This document shows, one piece after another, positions 41,821 to 50,115 of a DNA stretch of 64,000 nucleotides. The stretch covers positions 1 through 64,000 of the forward strand of contig DASTBV010000052.1 in NCBI GenBank assembly GCA_035711805.1, given 5' to 3'. The notes beneath the pieces are model-generated. The model saw only the letters and a list, made by a program, of their open reading frames with translations, was not told where the DNA came from and did not search any database. Within the stretch, counting starts at the first letter, position 1. Each line of letters begins with the position of its first letter. Origin of the DNA: Gp6-AA40 sp035711805. GTDB lineage: Bacteria > Acidobacteriota > Vicinamibacteria > Vicinamibacterales > UBA2999. The position numbers were made by a program, and so were the translations under genes.

Positions 41821-44676
41821 CTACTTTGCCGGACGTCCTTCCGCATCCCGAATCTCCACCTTGCCGACATTCAGCTTGGCAAGTTCGGGTTCGATGACCT
41901 TCCGGTCGCCGACCGCCACGACCACCATGTTCCCGGGCACCAGGTACCGCTTGGATACCGCCAGCGTCTGATCGGTCGTGACGCGGTTCACATCCTGGGC
42001 GTACTTCGTGTAGTAGTCCAGGCCCAGATCGTAGATGAACACGTTCGAGAAGTTCGCCACGGCGTCCGCGCTCGTTTCGAACGCGCCCGCGAGCGAGTTG
42101 GCGAGCGAGTCTTTCGCCCGCTGCAGCTCGGCCTGATCCATAGGGCTCTCCACCATCCCACGAATCTCCTTGAAGATCTCGGAGACCGATGGTGCGGTGA
42201 CGTCCGTCCGGACGCCCGACCCGACCTGGAAGGGTCCGGCAGCGCGGCGGAACGTGAACTGCGACGAGGCGCCGTAGGTGTAACCGTTCTTTTCGCGCAG
42301 GTTCATGTTGATGCGGCTGGAGAACAGGCCGCCGAGCGCGATGTTCATGACCTGGAGCGGGCGGAAATCGGGCGACGACCGCGCGGCGCCGATGGTGGCG
42401 ACGCGCAGCTGTGTCTGCGGGCTGCCGGGCTTGTCGACGATGATCACGCGCGGCGGAATCGACGTCGGATTCGTCAGCGCCGGCCGCGCCGGCGTTCCCC
42501 GCTGCCACGAGCCGAACGACTTCTCGGCCATGGCGCGCAGCTCCTTCATCGAGATGTCGCCGGCAACGACGAGCGCCGCATTGTTGGCGACGAAGTTCTG
42601 CTGCCAGAACGCCGACAGATCGGCGCGGGTGATCGCCTTCACCGACGCCTCGGTGCCGATCTCGCTGTAGCCGTACGGGTGCTTGTCGCCATACAGCACC
42701 ATCGCCGTCACCTGACCGGCAACCTGCGACGGGTTGTCGCGCATCTGCACGAGCTGACCCAGGCGCTGCGCCCGCTGACGATCGAGCTCTTCTGCCGGGA
42801 ACGACGGATGCAGCGTCACGTCGGCGATCAGAGCCAGCAGCGCGCCAAAGTTCTTGCTCAGCGAGCGGCCGGTAATCGTTGTCGCATCCATGGAGCTGCC
42901 GGTGCCCAGCGTCGCACCGAGCTGCGCCACCTGATCGGCAATCTGCAGCGCGCTGCGCGACGCCGTGCCCTCGTCCAGCATCGCGGCAGTGAAGTTCGCC
43001 AGGCCGGGCTTGTCGAGCGGGTTGGCATCGCTGCCCGTCCGCAGCACGACACTCGCCGCGACGACCGGCAGACCGCGGCGTTCGTTGAGGATCAACGTCA
43101 GGCCGTTCGCCAGCGTTTCAGACTGCGGCGTCGGCAGCTGCACCGGCTTCGCGGCGGCCGCTTGTGGCTGTTTGGCGCGCCACGGCTCGTCGCCGTTGAC
43201 CGCCTGCGCGCCGGTACCGGCAGCCGGCTTGGGCGCCGTAGCTTCAGCGGAGGCGGCGGGGGTCGGCACCTGCGCCGCAGCCTGCGGCTCCCCAGGCACG
43301 GCATGCACGACGACGCGCGACGACGGCGTCAGGTATGTGCGCGCGAACGTCCGAACGGTTGCCGGTGTGACAGCGCGGTAGCGCGCCACGTCCTGCTGCA
43401 GATAGTCCGGCGTCTTGAGATAGTGGTTGTAGGCATTCAGCCGATCGGCCACGCCGCCGAACCCGCCAAGGCTCTCGAGGCCACCGACGATGTTCGTTTC
43501 AATCGTGTTGCGTGCGCGGTCGACTTCGGTCTGCGCCGGCGCCGTGGTACGAAGCGTCGTCAGCTCGGCGTCGAGCGCCTTTTCAATCTCCGCGGCGGTC
43601 CGGCCCGGCCGGGCGGTCACCTGTATCTGGAAGATCGATCCCAGGACCAGCGAGTACTGCTGCGCCGAGACGTCCTGAGCGATCTGCTGTTCGTAAACGA
43701 GCTTCTTGTACAGCCGGCTTGAGCGGCCGCCACCGAGGAGCGTCGCGGCAATATCCGCATCCGCGTCGCCGGGCTTATAGAACGCGGGCGTAATCCACGC
43801 CATGTAGACACGCGGCAGCTCGACGCGCGAAGCGACCACCTTCCTCCGCTCCGTGGTGATCCTTGGCGTCGTCGCCTTGATGGGAGGAACGGCGGGGCCG
43901 CGGCGCAGGGTGCTGAAGTACTTCTGGACGAGCGCCTTCGTTTGCGCGACGTCGATGTCGCCGACGATCGCCAGGCTGGCGTTGTTCGGCGCGTAGTACT
44001 GCCGGAAGAACCGCTGCACGTCGTCGAGCTTCGCCGCCTGAATGTCTTCGTGGGAGCCGATCACGTTGCCGTAGTAGGGATGCCCGGGCGGGTACAGGAG
44101 CTGAACCATCGCCTCTTCGGCCAACCCGTACGGCTGGTTTTCCACGCTCTGGCGCCGCTCGTTGCGCACCACGTCCTGCTGGTTGGCAAGGGCGGCCTGA
44201 TCGACCTTGTCGAGCAGGTATCCCATCCGATCCGACTCGAGCCACAGCGCCAGCTCGAGCTGATTCGAGGGAACCGTTTCGAAATAGTTCGTGCGATCGA
44301 AATCTGTCGTGCCGTTGACGTCGCTCGCGCCCGCGGCCTCGAGCAGCTGGAAGTGCTGATCGCACGGGACGTGCTTCGAGCACTGGAACATCATGTGCTC
44401 GAACAGATGCGCAAAGCCGGTGCGCCCCTTCTCCTCGTTCGCCGGTCCGACGTGATACCAGAGGTCGACGGCAACGACGGGCAGGCGGCGGTCCTGGCGG
44501 AGGATGACGTCGAGGCCGTTCGGCAGCGTGTACTTCTCGAACGTGATCCTCGGGATGTCGCTGGTTGCAGCAGCGGGTTTGGCGGTACTCCCCTGGTTCT
44601 GGGCCAGCGGCGCGGTGATACCAATGATGGCGAGAAGCGCGATGAGCAGGAGTCGCGTCGAGTGTCGTGTCGTCAT
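41821..44676 (-). CDS. M16 family zinc metallopeptidase (two fused units)
   Basis: A 951-residue exported protein with a signal peptide (LLLIALLAIIGITAPLAQ). The first M16 unit contains the inverted zinc motif FAHLFEHMMF (HxxEH) and a downstream Glu (NERRQSVENQPYG). A second unit (from ETLANGLTLILNERRGLPVV, about residue 515) lacks HxxEH (ANFTAAMLDEGT), as in fused two-half M16 proteins. A Pro/Ala linker containing a dispersed 20-nt repeat (43234-43253) joins them. Such proteins form a closed chamber and degrade peptides. The start at 44676 overlaps the alkA stop. Confidence 0.94.
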   Translation of the reverse strand: MTTRHSTRLLLIALLAIIGITAPLAQNQGSTAKPAAATSDIPRITFEKYTLPNGLDVILRQDRRLPVVAVDLWYHVGPANEEKGRTGFAHLFEHMMFQCSKHVPCDQHFQLLEAAGASDVNGTTDFDRTNYFETVPSNQLELALWLESDRMGYLLDKVDQAALANQQDVVRNERRQSVENQPYGLAEEAMVQLLYPPGHPYYGNVIGSHEDIQAAKLDDVQRFFRQYYAPNNASLAIVGDIDVAQTKALVQKYFSTLRRGPAVPPIKATTPRITTERRKVVASRVELPRVYMAWITPAFYKPGDADADIAATLLGGGRSSRLYKKLVYEQQIAQDVSAQQYSLVLGSIFQIQVTARPGRTAAEIEKALDAELTTLRTTAPAQTEVDRARNTIETNIVGGLESLGGFGGVADRLNAYNHYLKTPDYLQQDVARYRAVTPATVRTFARTYLTPSSRVVVHAVPGEPQAAAQVPTPAASAEATAPKPAAGTGAQAVNGDEPWRAKQPQAAAAKPVQLPTPQSETLANGLTLILNERRGLPVVAASVVLRTGSDANPLDKPGLANFTAAMLDEGTASRSALQIADQVAQLGATLGTGSSMDATTITGRSLSKNFGALLALIADVTLHPSFPAEELDRQRAQRLGQLVQMRDNPSQVAGQVTAMVLYGDKHPYGYSEIGTEASVKAITRADLSAFWQQNFVANNAALVVAGDISMKELRAMAEKSFGSWQRGTPARPALTNPTSIPPRVIIVDKPGSPQTQLRVATIGAARSSPDFRPLQVMNIALGGLFSSRINMNLREKNGYTYGASSQFTFRRAAGPFQVGSGVRTDVTAPSVSEIFKEIRGMVESPMDQAELQRAKDSLANSLAGAFETSADAVANFSNVFIYDLGLDYYTKYAQDVNRVTTDQTLAVSKRYLVPGNMVVVAVGDRKVIEPELAKLNVGKVEIRDAEGRPAK
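43234..43253. repeat. 20-nt dispersed repeat, family E copy 1
   Basis: CGCCGTAGCTTCAGCGGAGG, inside the linker of the M16 peptidase gene. It is identical to 60837-60856 in the deoxyhypusine-synthase-like region. Confidence 0.8.
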
Positions 44677-45293
44677 GACGGTTTGTTCTCCAGACTTGCC
44701 CAGAGGTACCAACAAGCCACGGACCGATACGGTCGCCAGGGCTCGCCAATCTTCGTCAACCGCTCCGCGCGCGGCAGCTTCCGCAGCCCGTAGGCGCGCT
44801 GAACGGCTTTCAGGATGCCAAGGTCGTCGACCGGCAGGACGTCGGGGCGATGGAGACGGAACATCAGGAACATCTCCGCGGTCCAACGGCCGATTCCCGT
44901 TATCTGCGTCAACGACTGAATTACGTCTTCGTCCGAGAGTTCGTTCACCTTCTCGAGTGTCAACGATCCATCCGCGACCCGCGAACACAGGTCTCGTATA
45001 TAGCGAATCTTCTGCGAACTGAGCCCGACTGCCCGCAACTGGGCGTCATCCACCAGTGCCACTGCTGCGGGCGTCGGTATGCCGCCAAAGAGGGCGTCGA
45101 ATCGCCTGGCGATGGTGGCGGCTGCCTTCGTCGACAGCTGTTGCGAGATGATCGAGTGGGTCAATGCCGTAAAGGCGTCCTCGTGCTGCGCATCGGCGAG
45201 GCCGCACGGCCCGTGACGGCGAATCAGGTCGCGAATCACCGGATCACGCCGCGCCAGCAGGCGCCGCGCCTTGTCATAATCGGTCGTCGTCAT
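44673..45293 (-). CDS. alkA: DNA-3-methyladenine glycosylase (AlkA-like HhH-GPD)
   Basis: A 206-residue HhH-GPD glycosylase: ALTHSIISQQLSTKAAATIA, LRAVGLSSQKIRYIRDLCSR, QITGIGRWTAEMFLMFRLHR (helix-hairpin-helix) and PDVLPVDDLGILKAVQRAYG with the catalytic Asp. It removes alkylated bases. Its 3' end overlaps the M16 gene. A TCCCTGA tandem repeat begins just upstream. Confidence 0.93.
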   Translation of the reverse strand: MTTTDYDKARRLLARRDPVIRDLIRRHGPCGLADAQHEDAFTALTHSIISQQLSTKAAATIARRFDALFGGIPTPAAVALVDDAQLRAVGLSSQKIRYIRDLCSRVADGSLTLEKVNELSDEDVIQSLTQITGIGRWTAEMFLMFRLHRPDVLPVDDLGILKAVQRAYGLRKLPRAERLTKIGEPWRPYRSVACWYLWASLENKPS

Positions 45294-45340
45294 CCCTGAT
45301 CCCTGATCCCTGATCCCTGAGGCCTGAGGCCTGAGGCCTA
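45293..45340. repeat. Tandem 7-bp repeat (TCCCTGA / GGCCTGA)
   Basis: Four or five copies of TCCCTGA followed by three copies of GGCCTGA, between the SIMPL protein stop and the alkA start. Slipped-strand replication would vary it. Confidence 0.85.
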
Positions 45341-46108
45341 CTTGATTACGGCTGTCAGCGTCACACGGGCGCGGATCTCGGTCTGTCCGGTTTCGATCGG
45401 CGGCGCGGCCGCGGCGACCTGCAGCTCCTGGCGCACCATCCGCGGCAGCGGAATCGGGCCGCCTTCGATCGGCCCCTCTTCGATGCGGATGATGCGTTCG
45501 ATCGAGCGGCCGGCGCCAGCGACAGCCGCTTCGGCTTTCGCCCTGGCATCCGCCACGGCAAGGCGCAGCGCGTCGCGTTCGTGCTTCGCCCGATCCTTCA
45601 GATCGAACCGCACGCCACCGAGCGACGTGGCGCCCGACGCGACCGCGATCTCGAGGTACTCCCCGACGCGATCGACGCTATCCACCCGCACTTCAACCGA
45701 GTTTCGCGCCACGTAGCCGCGGCCAACGCGCTTGCCGTTCACGAAATCCCACTCATATTGGACGTCGTAGGCAACGGTCCGGATGGCATCCGCGGCAACG
45801 CCGGCCGCCTTCAGCTTCGACAGCACCGGCGTCATCGCTTCGGTGTTGCGGCGCTGCGCCTCGCGGGCGCTCGGAGCCCGCGATTCAGCGCTGATGGTGA
45901 TCCACGCACGGTCAGGCGCGACGTGCACGATGCCCTCGCCGTTGGTCACGACCACCGGTTCTGAAGGTGCGGCAGGTTGCTGGGCGTACGCCGGTAAGGC
46001 GACGACAAGCGCGGAAATGCAAAATGCAAGATTCAAAATGCAAACCCTGCCAGCAACTACGGGCCTTGGCCCCTTCGCATTTTGCATTTTGCATTTTGAA
46101 TTTTGCAT
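45338..46108 (-). CDS. SIMPL (DUF541) domain exported protein with repeat-encoded signal peptide
   Basis: About 256 residues. The mature part is a SIMPL domain: VTNGEGIVHVAPDRAWITIS, AQRRNTEAMTPVLSKLKAAG, VARNSVEVRVDSVDRVGEYL, and ALRLAVADARAKAEAAVAGA. The N-terminus reads MQNSKCKMQNAKGPRPV and then CILNLAFCISALVVALPAYA, a signal peptide. Both parts are encoded by an AT-rich family H repeat (46017-46108), not by sequence typical of the gene. The start is uncertain among several in-frame Met codons (46108 or 46087). Confidence 0.85.
   Translation of the reverse strand: MQNSKCKMQNAKGPRPVVAGRVCILNLAFCISALVVALPAYAQQPAAPSEPVVVTNGEGIVHVAPDRAWITISAESRAPSAREAQRRNTEAMTPVLSKLKAAGVAADAIRTVAYDVQYEWDFVNGKRVGRGYVARNSVEVRVDSVDRVGEYLEIAVASGATSLGGVRFDLKDRAKHERDALRLAVADARAKAEAAVAGAGRSIERIIRIEEGPIEGGPIPLPRMVRQELQVAAAAPPIETGQTEIRARVTLTAVIK
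46017..46108. repeat. AT-rich inverted repeat, family H, overlapping the SIMPL gene start
   Basis: GAAATGCAAAATGCAAGATTC and, at the other side, GCATTTTGCATTTTGCATTT are inverted relatives around a GC-rich spacer. The repeat supplies the first about 35 codons of the SIMPL protein on the minus strand and the upstream region of the CoA-transferase on the plus strand. Confidence 0.8.
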
Positions 46109-46135
46109 TTCCCCAGTCTCCTCTACCATCACCTG

Positions 46136-47329
46136 ATGCCCGGACCCGGGCCGCTGGCCGGCCTCACCATTGTTGATCTGACGCGGGTGCTCTCCGGGCC
46201 CTATTGCACGATGCTCCTCGCCGACATGGGCGCCCGGGTGATCAAGATCGAACAGCCGGGGCGTGGCGACGACACGCGCGCCTGGGGTCCGCCGTTCGTC
46301 GGCGAGGAGAGCGCGTACTTCCTCAGCATCAACCGGAATAAGGAAAGCGTCACGCTCGACTTCAAGGCAACCGAGGGGCGACGCATCCTGAACCAGCTGA
46401 TCAGCACGGCGGACGTCCTCGTCGAAAACTTCCGCCCTGGGGTTATGAGCCGCCTGGGCCTCGACTACTCCACGCTGGCCCAACGTCATCCCCGGCTGGT
46501 CTTCTGTTCGATCTCCGGCTTCGGCCAGGACGGCCCGCGCCGCGATCACGCCGGATACGACGCCGTCATTCAGGCCGAAGGCGGGCTCATGAGCGTGACG
46601 GGCGATGCGAACGGGCGGGCATTTCGCGTCGGCGTGGCAGTGACCGACCTGGTCGCCGGCCTGCTCGCGGCGCAGGGCATCGTCCTCGCGCTGTTCGCGC
46701 GGGAACGCACGGGTCGCGGTCAGCAGGTGGACATCAGTATGTTGGACGGGGTCATCTCGCTGCTGAGCTACCACGCTTCAATCTATCTCACCACGGGCGC
46801 GGAATCGCGCCGCGTCGGCAACCGCCACGCGACGATCGCGCCGTATGACACGTTCTCGGCGGCGGACGGCGAGCTCTTCCTCGCTGTCGGAAACGACGAT
46901 CAGTTCCAGCGCTTCTGCAAGGCGGCCGGATTGCAGAGGCTGCTGGAGGAGGGGCGCTTCTCGACAAACCCGCTGCGAGTCGCGAACGAAGCGGCGTTGA
47001 AGGAAATCATCGAGCCGGTGATGCGAACGCGCAAACGGGACGAGTGGATCGCCTCGCTCGCCGACGCGGGCGTGCCATGCGGGGCAGTACGCAGCGTCCC
47101 GGAAGCGCTGTCCGACCCGCAGGTGAGCGCGCGGCGCATGATCGAGGCCGTTGAACACGCTGTGCTGGGATCGTTGAAGGTACTCGGCACGCCGATCAAA
47201 CTGTCCGATACGTCGGCATCCGTGCGCTCCGCGCCGCCGACATTAGGTCAGCACACTGATAAAGTGCTTGCGGAACTGGGATTGAGCGGTGCGGAAATCA
47301 CCGCGCTGAAGACACGCGCGATCATCTGA
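46136..47329 (+). CDS. CaiB/BaiF family (class III) CoA-transferase
   Basis: A 397-residue protein: LAGLTIVDLTRVLSGPYCTM, LADMGARVIKIEQPGRGDDT, FLSINRNKESVTLDFKATEG, LVENFRPGVMSRLGLDYSTL and the catalytic-Asp segment HAGYDAVIQAEGG. It moves CoA between carboxylic acids; the acid is not shown by the sequence. The start at 46136 is the first ATG at the family N-terminus. A small gene follows after 2 nt. Confidence 0.94.
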   Translation: MPGPGPLAGLTIVDLTRVLSGPYCTMLLADMGARVIKIEQPGRGDDTRAWGPPFVGEESAYFLSINRNKESVTLDFKATEGRRILNQLISTADVLVENFRPGVMSRLGLDYSTLAQRHPRLVFCSISGFGQDGPRRDHAGYDAVIQAEGGLMSVTGDANGRAFRVGVAVTDLVAGLLAAQGIVLALFARERTGRGQQVDISMLDGVISLLSYHASIYLTTGAESRRVGNRHATIAPYDTFSAADGELFLAVGNDDQFQRFCKAAGLQRLLEEGRFSTNPLRVANEAALKEIIEPVMRTRKRDEWIASLADAGVPCGAVRSVPEALSDPQVSARRMIEAVEHAVLGSLKVLGTPIKLSDTSASVRSAPPTLGQHTDKVLAELGLSGAEITALKTRAII

Positions 47330-47331
47330 TT

Positions 47332-47760
47332 ATGGAAACAGGAGAAGTCAGAAAGCGAGTGCTGCACGCAATCACCGCTGCCCGGAGCCGGGCGCAGGCA
47401 CGCCGCCAGCAGGCGGACGAGGCCGCGCGCACGTACGGTGCGTTTCTCGAGAACGTGGCGACGCCCGTGGTTCACCAGGTGGCGGCGGCACTGAAGGCCG
47501 AGGGTTATTCGTTCACGGTATTCACGCCGGGCGACGGCCTCCGGCTCGCGTCCGATCGCGGCCGCGACGACTTCGTCGAGTTCGCGCTGGACACGAGCGG
47601 CGACCGCCCGCAGGTCATCGGCCGAATCAGCCAGTCACGCGGCTCCCGGCGTCTCGAGGAAGAACGTCCTGTCAAAGCCGGCACGCCGCCCGACGCGCTC
47701 AGCGAAGACGACGTGCTCGACTTCGTCATGCAGGCGCTGGAGCGGTGGCTGGCGCGGTAG
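47332..47760 (+). CDS. Conserved hypothetical protein
   Basis: A 142-residue soluble protein. The N-terminus is helical and Arg/Ala-rich (ITAARSRAQARRQQADEAAR). The middle is predicted beta (YSFTVFTPGDGLRLASDRGR and FVEFALDTSGDRPQVIGRIS). The C-terminus is LSEDDVLDFVMQALERWLAR. No family can be named. It is coupled to the CoA-transferase gene. Confidence 0.72.
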   Translation: METGEVRKRVLHAITAARSRAQARRQQADEAARTYGAFLENVATPVVHQVAAALKAEGYSFTVFTPGDGLRLASDRGRDDFVEFALDTSGDRPQVIGRISQSRGSRRLEEERPVKAGTPPDALSEDDVLDFVMQALERWLAR

Positions 47761-47761
47761 T

Positions 47762-47826
47762 TGTCCTTTAGTCCCTGGTTCTTGGACCTAGTCCGTCCTT
47801 GGTCCTTGGTCCTGAATCCTCAGTCC
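47762..47826. repeat. Low-complexity repeat (TCCTTGGTCCTTGGTCC type)
   Basis: Degenerate copies of TCCTTGGT and related TAGTCC units in the gap before the alpha/beta hydrolase gene. It is another of the short repeat types found between genes. Confidence 0.7.
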
Positions 47827-47871
47827 GCGCCGGATTGCACCCGATAGTGCTGCGGAGCCGTATGTATCGCT

Positions 47872-49125
47872 ATGCATCGGCGAGGTGCAAGCGGTGTCCA
47901 TCCAATCACATCGGCATGCTTCGCTGTCTGCGTGCTGCTCGTGATTCCAGTGCCGGCCGAGGCGCAGGTGCCTCGTCTGTGGGGAGACCTACGACCGGGT
48001 CCGAACGGCGTGGGCTATCGCGTCGTTCGACTCTTCGATCAGAGTCGGTCTTTTGGACTTCGAACTGCGGCTGCCGAACCGGGTGCATCAGCGCCGAATC
48101 GACGGTTGATGACGGTGCGCGTCTGGTATCCAGCGACATCAGCGCGTGGCGTCCGCATGACGTTACGGAGCTATCTGGACCTCCTCGATAAAGATGGACC
48201 GATCACTGCTGACGTACGGGAACGGCTTGAGCTCGATCTGAACGGAATCTGGAGCGACCTCTGCACCTGTCGGGTTCCGCGCGCCGCGGCGGATGCGCGA
48301 CTCGACGCGCTGTTCGGCACGACTGCCGCGGCGGTCCGCGACGCGACGCCGGCTACCGGCAGGCATCCAGTAATCGTCTACTCACTCGGCCACGACATGC
48401 ACTCCTTGGAAAACGTCGTGCTATGGGAGTACCTCGCGAGCCATGGCTACGTGGTTGCGGTCACACCGTCCGTCGGGCATCAGTCAGTTGCGATGGAGCC
48501 GGTGGGCCCGACGTCGGCGGAAGTAAAAACGAGAGACCTCGAGTTCGTGACTCACTGGCTGCGTACTGTGCCTTTTGCAGATATGAACCGGGTGGCTGCT
48601 GTTGGTTTCAGCCTTGGAGGGTGGTCGGCACTGATGTTGGGAATGCGCAGCGGTGACATCAACGCAGTTGTTGCCCTCGATGGTTCGTTCAATCTACCGA
48701 ATCGCGTCGCCTCAGTTCGCACTATGCCGTTCTTCAGGCCATCGGCGTTCATGCTTCCGATGCTGAACCTCCGTCAGGATGAACCGGAGATCGATGTCGG
48801 CGTCATCGAATCATTCGCGAACGCCGAACGATTCGATACCGCGATTGGGGACATGGACCCTCCGAACGCTTCCCATCATTCCTTCACGTCCATCTACACG
48901 TTCAGCACCGAGTTCTTTCCACCTGACGGGAACGGGAATGAGCTTATGGGTTTGAAGTACAACAGGGACGTCTTCGAGTTGGTCGCAACGCGAGTACGGC
49001 TCTTTCTCGATGCGTATCTGAAGGGCACCGCCGAGGCACGCGCGGCTCTGCAACAGCCGCCACGAGTCGCCGGCGTGCCTGACGCGCTGATTCGACACCG
49101 TTACCTCGCGCCAGCGTCTCGTTGA
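47872..49125 (+). CDS. Exported alpha/beta hydrolase (PAF-acetylhydrolase-like)
   Basis: A 417-residue protein with a signal peptide (SACFAVCVLLVIPVPAEAQ). The fold is seen in VIVYSLGHDMHSLENVVLWE, YLASHGYVVAVTPSVGHQSV, and the nucleophile elbow VAAVGFSLGGWSALMLGM. The active-site Asp likely lies in NAVVALDGSF. Similar to plasma PAF-acetylhydrolase/dienelactone hydrolase family members. Substrate unknown. Confidence 0.87.
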   Translation: MHRRGASGVHPITSACFAVCVLLVIPVPAEAQVPRLWGDLRPGPNGVGYRVVRLFDQSRSFGLRTAAAEPGASAPNRRLMTVRVWYPATSARGVRMTLRSYLDLLDKDGPITADVRERLELDLNGIWSDLCTCRVPRAAADARLDALFGTTAAAVRDATPATGRHPVIVYSLGHDMHSLENVVLWEYLASHGYVVAVTPSVGHQSVAMEPVGPTSAEVKTRDLEFVTHWLRTVPFADMNRVAAVGFSLGGWSALMLGMRSGDINAVVALDGSFNLPNRVASVRTMPFFRPSAFMLPMLNLRQDEPEIDVGVIESFANAERFDTAIGDMDPPNASHHSFTSIYTFSTEFFPPDGNGNELMGLKYNRDVFELVATRVRLFLDAYLKGTAEARAALQQPPRVAGVPDALIRHRYLAPASR

Positions 49126-49435
49126 CGTTAGCGGGGGCTGAGCGCGTTCTTCGATTCGTGTAACACCTCAGCCCGTCACATGTCAGGCGGGCGACGGCGG
49201 AACCGCAAGTCCGCGCCGAAGGGTTCGATTTTCTCCGCCTCCGCTCGCATGGATTCCTGCGAGCTACGGCGAGACCCGCCGTAGCCTTGCCGAAGGCGGG
49301 CACCGGCGCGAACCGGAGCCGCGGGCAGGCTTGTCAGACGCGGCCGCCGAACTGGGGCCGTCCTTGTCCGGGGTCCGCCCCGCGGTCCCGTCATTGAGCG
49401 TTTTGTGTAATACTACTTTGTATTACGAGGATGCG
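49126..49435. other. Intergenic region with repeat-like palindrome
   Basis: No gene is supported. GAGCTACGGCGAGACCCGCC and GTAGCCTTGCCGAAGGCGGG (49261-49300) resemble the GTAGCTTnnGCGnAGG type repeat. The end carries the toxin-antitoxin promoter region. Confidence 0.5.
49407..49426. promoter_or_regulatory. Palindromic operator of the toxin-antitoxin pair
   Basis: GTAATAC (49407-49413) and GTATTAC (49420-49426) are perfect 7-bp arms with a 6-nt spacer, ending 9 nt before the antitoxin start. The AT-rich palindrome is typical of the operator that a ribbon-helix-helix antitoxin binds to repress its own gene. Confidence 0.65.
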
Positions 49436-49705
49436 ATGGCTTTGACTGTTCGTCTGGGGCCGAAAACCGAGCGCGCGCTCAACGCGCTGGCCAAGCGCAA
49501 GCGATTGTCCCGCTCCGACGTCGTGCGGGAGGCCCTGCTTCGCTACGGTGCGGACGAAGGAGTGGAGGCCGCCGAGGACGTCTCCGGGGCGTGGTTGGAT
49601 GTCATCGGGATCGTCGATCTTGGTGTTCGCGACCCGGCGCGCACGACGGGAGACCAGTTCGCGCGACTCCTTCGAGGACGTTCGCGTGCGCGGCGTACTC
49701 GTTGA
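49436..49705 (+). CDS. Ribbon-helix-helix antitoxin
   Basis: An 89-residue protein: ALTVRLGPKTERALNALAKR, KRLSRSDVVREALLRYG, a ribbon-helix-helix (CopG/VapB type) DNA-binding start, followed by a variable C-terminal part that would bind the toxin. The start is at MALTV. The 3' end overlaps the toxin start by 20 nt. Confidence 0.85.
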   Translation: MALTVRLGPKTERALNALAKRKRLSRSDVVREALLRYGADEGVEAAEDVSGAWLDVIGIVDLGVRDPARTTGDQFARLLRGRSRARRTR

Positions 49706-50099
49706 CGCTGGTCCGCTTGTGGCGCTGCTCGATCGCGGAGATCCGAAGCACGGAGCCTGCGTCGCCGCGCTGAAGACGCTCCGCGCGCCACTCGTGACAG
49801 TGTGGCCGGCCTTCACGGAAGCGATGTATCTGTTGCGCGAGTCGTGGCCCGCTCAGAAGGCGCTCTGGAGCAGGCTCGAAACCCATGCCCTCGGGCTGGC
49901 GCCGCTCGAGGAGGCCGACGCCTCGCGGATGCGCGAGCTGATGGAGAAATATCGCGACCTGCCGATGGATCTCGCCGACGCGGCCCTCGTGCGTGTCGCC
50001 GAGCGGGACTCGCTGACCGAAATCTTCACCCTCGATCGCACACACTTCCGAACGTATCGGCCGGGCCGGCGCCGTAGCTTCTCAATCGTGCCGGTGTGA
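49686..50099 (+). CDS. PIN-domain (VapC-like) toxin
   Basis: A 137-residue PIN domain: VLVDAGPLVALLDRGDPKH (first Asp), TVWPAFTEAMYLLRESWPAQ (Glu), DLPMDLADAALVRVAERD (Asp, Asp) and EIFTLDRTHFRTYRPG. The acidic set fits a Mg2+-dependent RNase. The GTG at 49686 lies in the antitoxin end. Together they form a VapBC-type module. Confidence 0.88.
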   Translation: MRGVLVDAGPLVALLDRGDPKHGACVAALKTLRAPLVTVWPAFTEAMYLLRESWPAQKALWSRLETHALGLAPLEEADASRMRELMEKYRDLPMDLADAALVRVAERDSLTEIFTLDRTHFRTYRPGRRRSFSIVPV

Positions 50100-50115
50100 G
50101 GAACTGCTACCGGCG

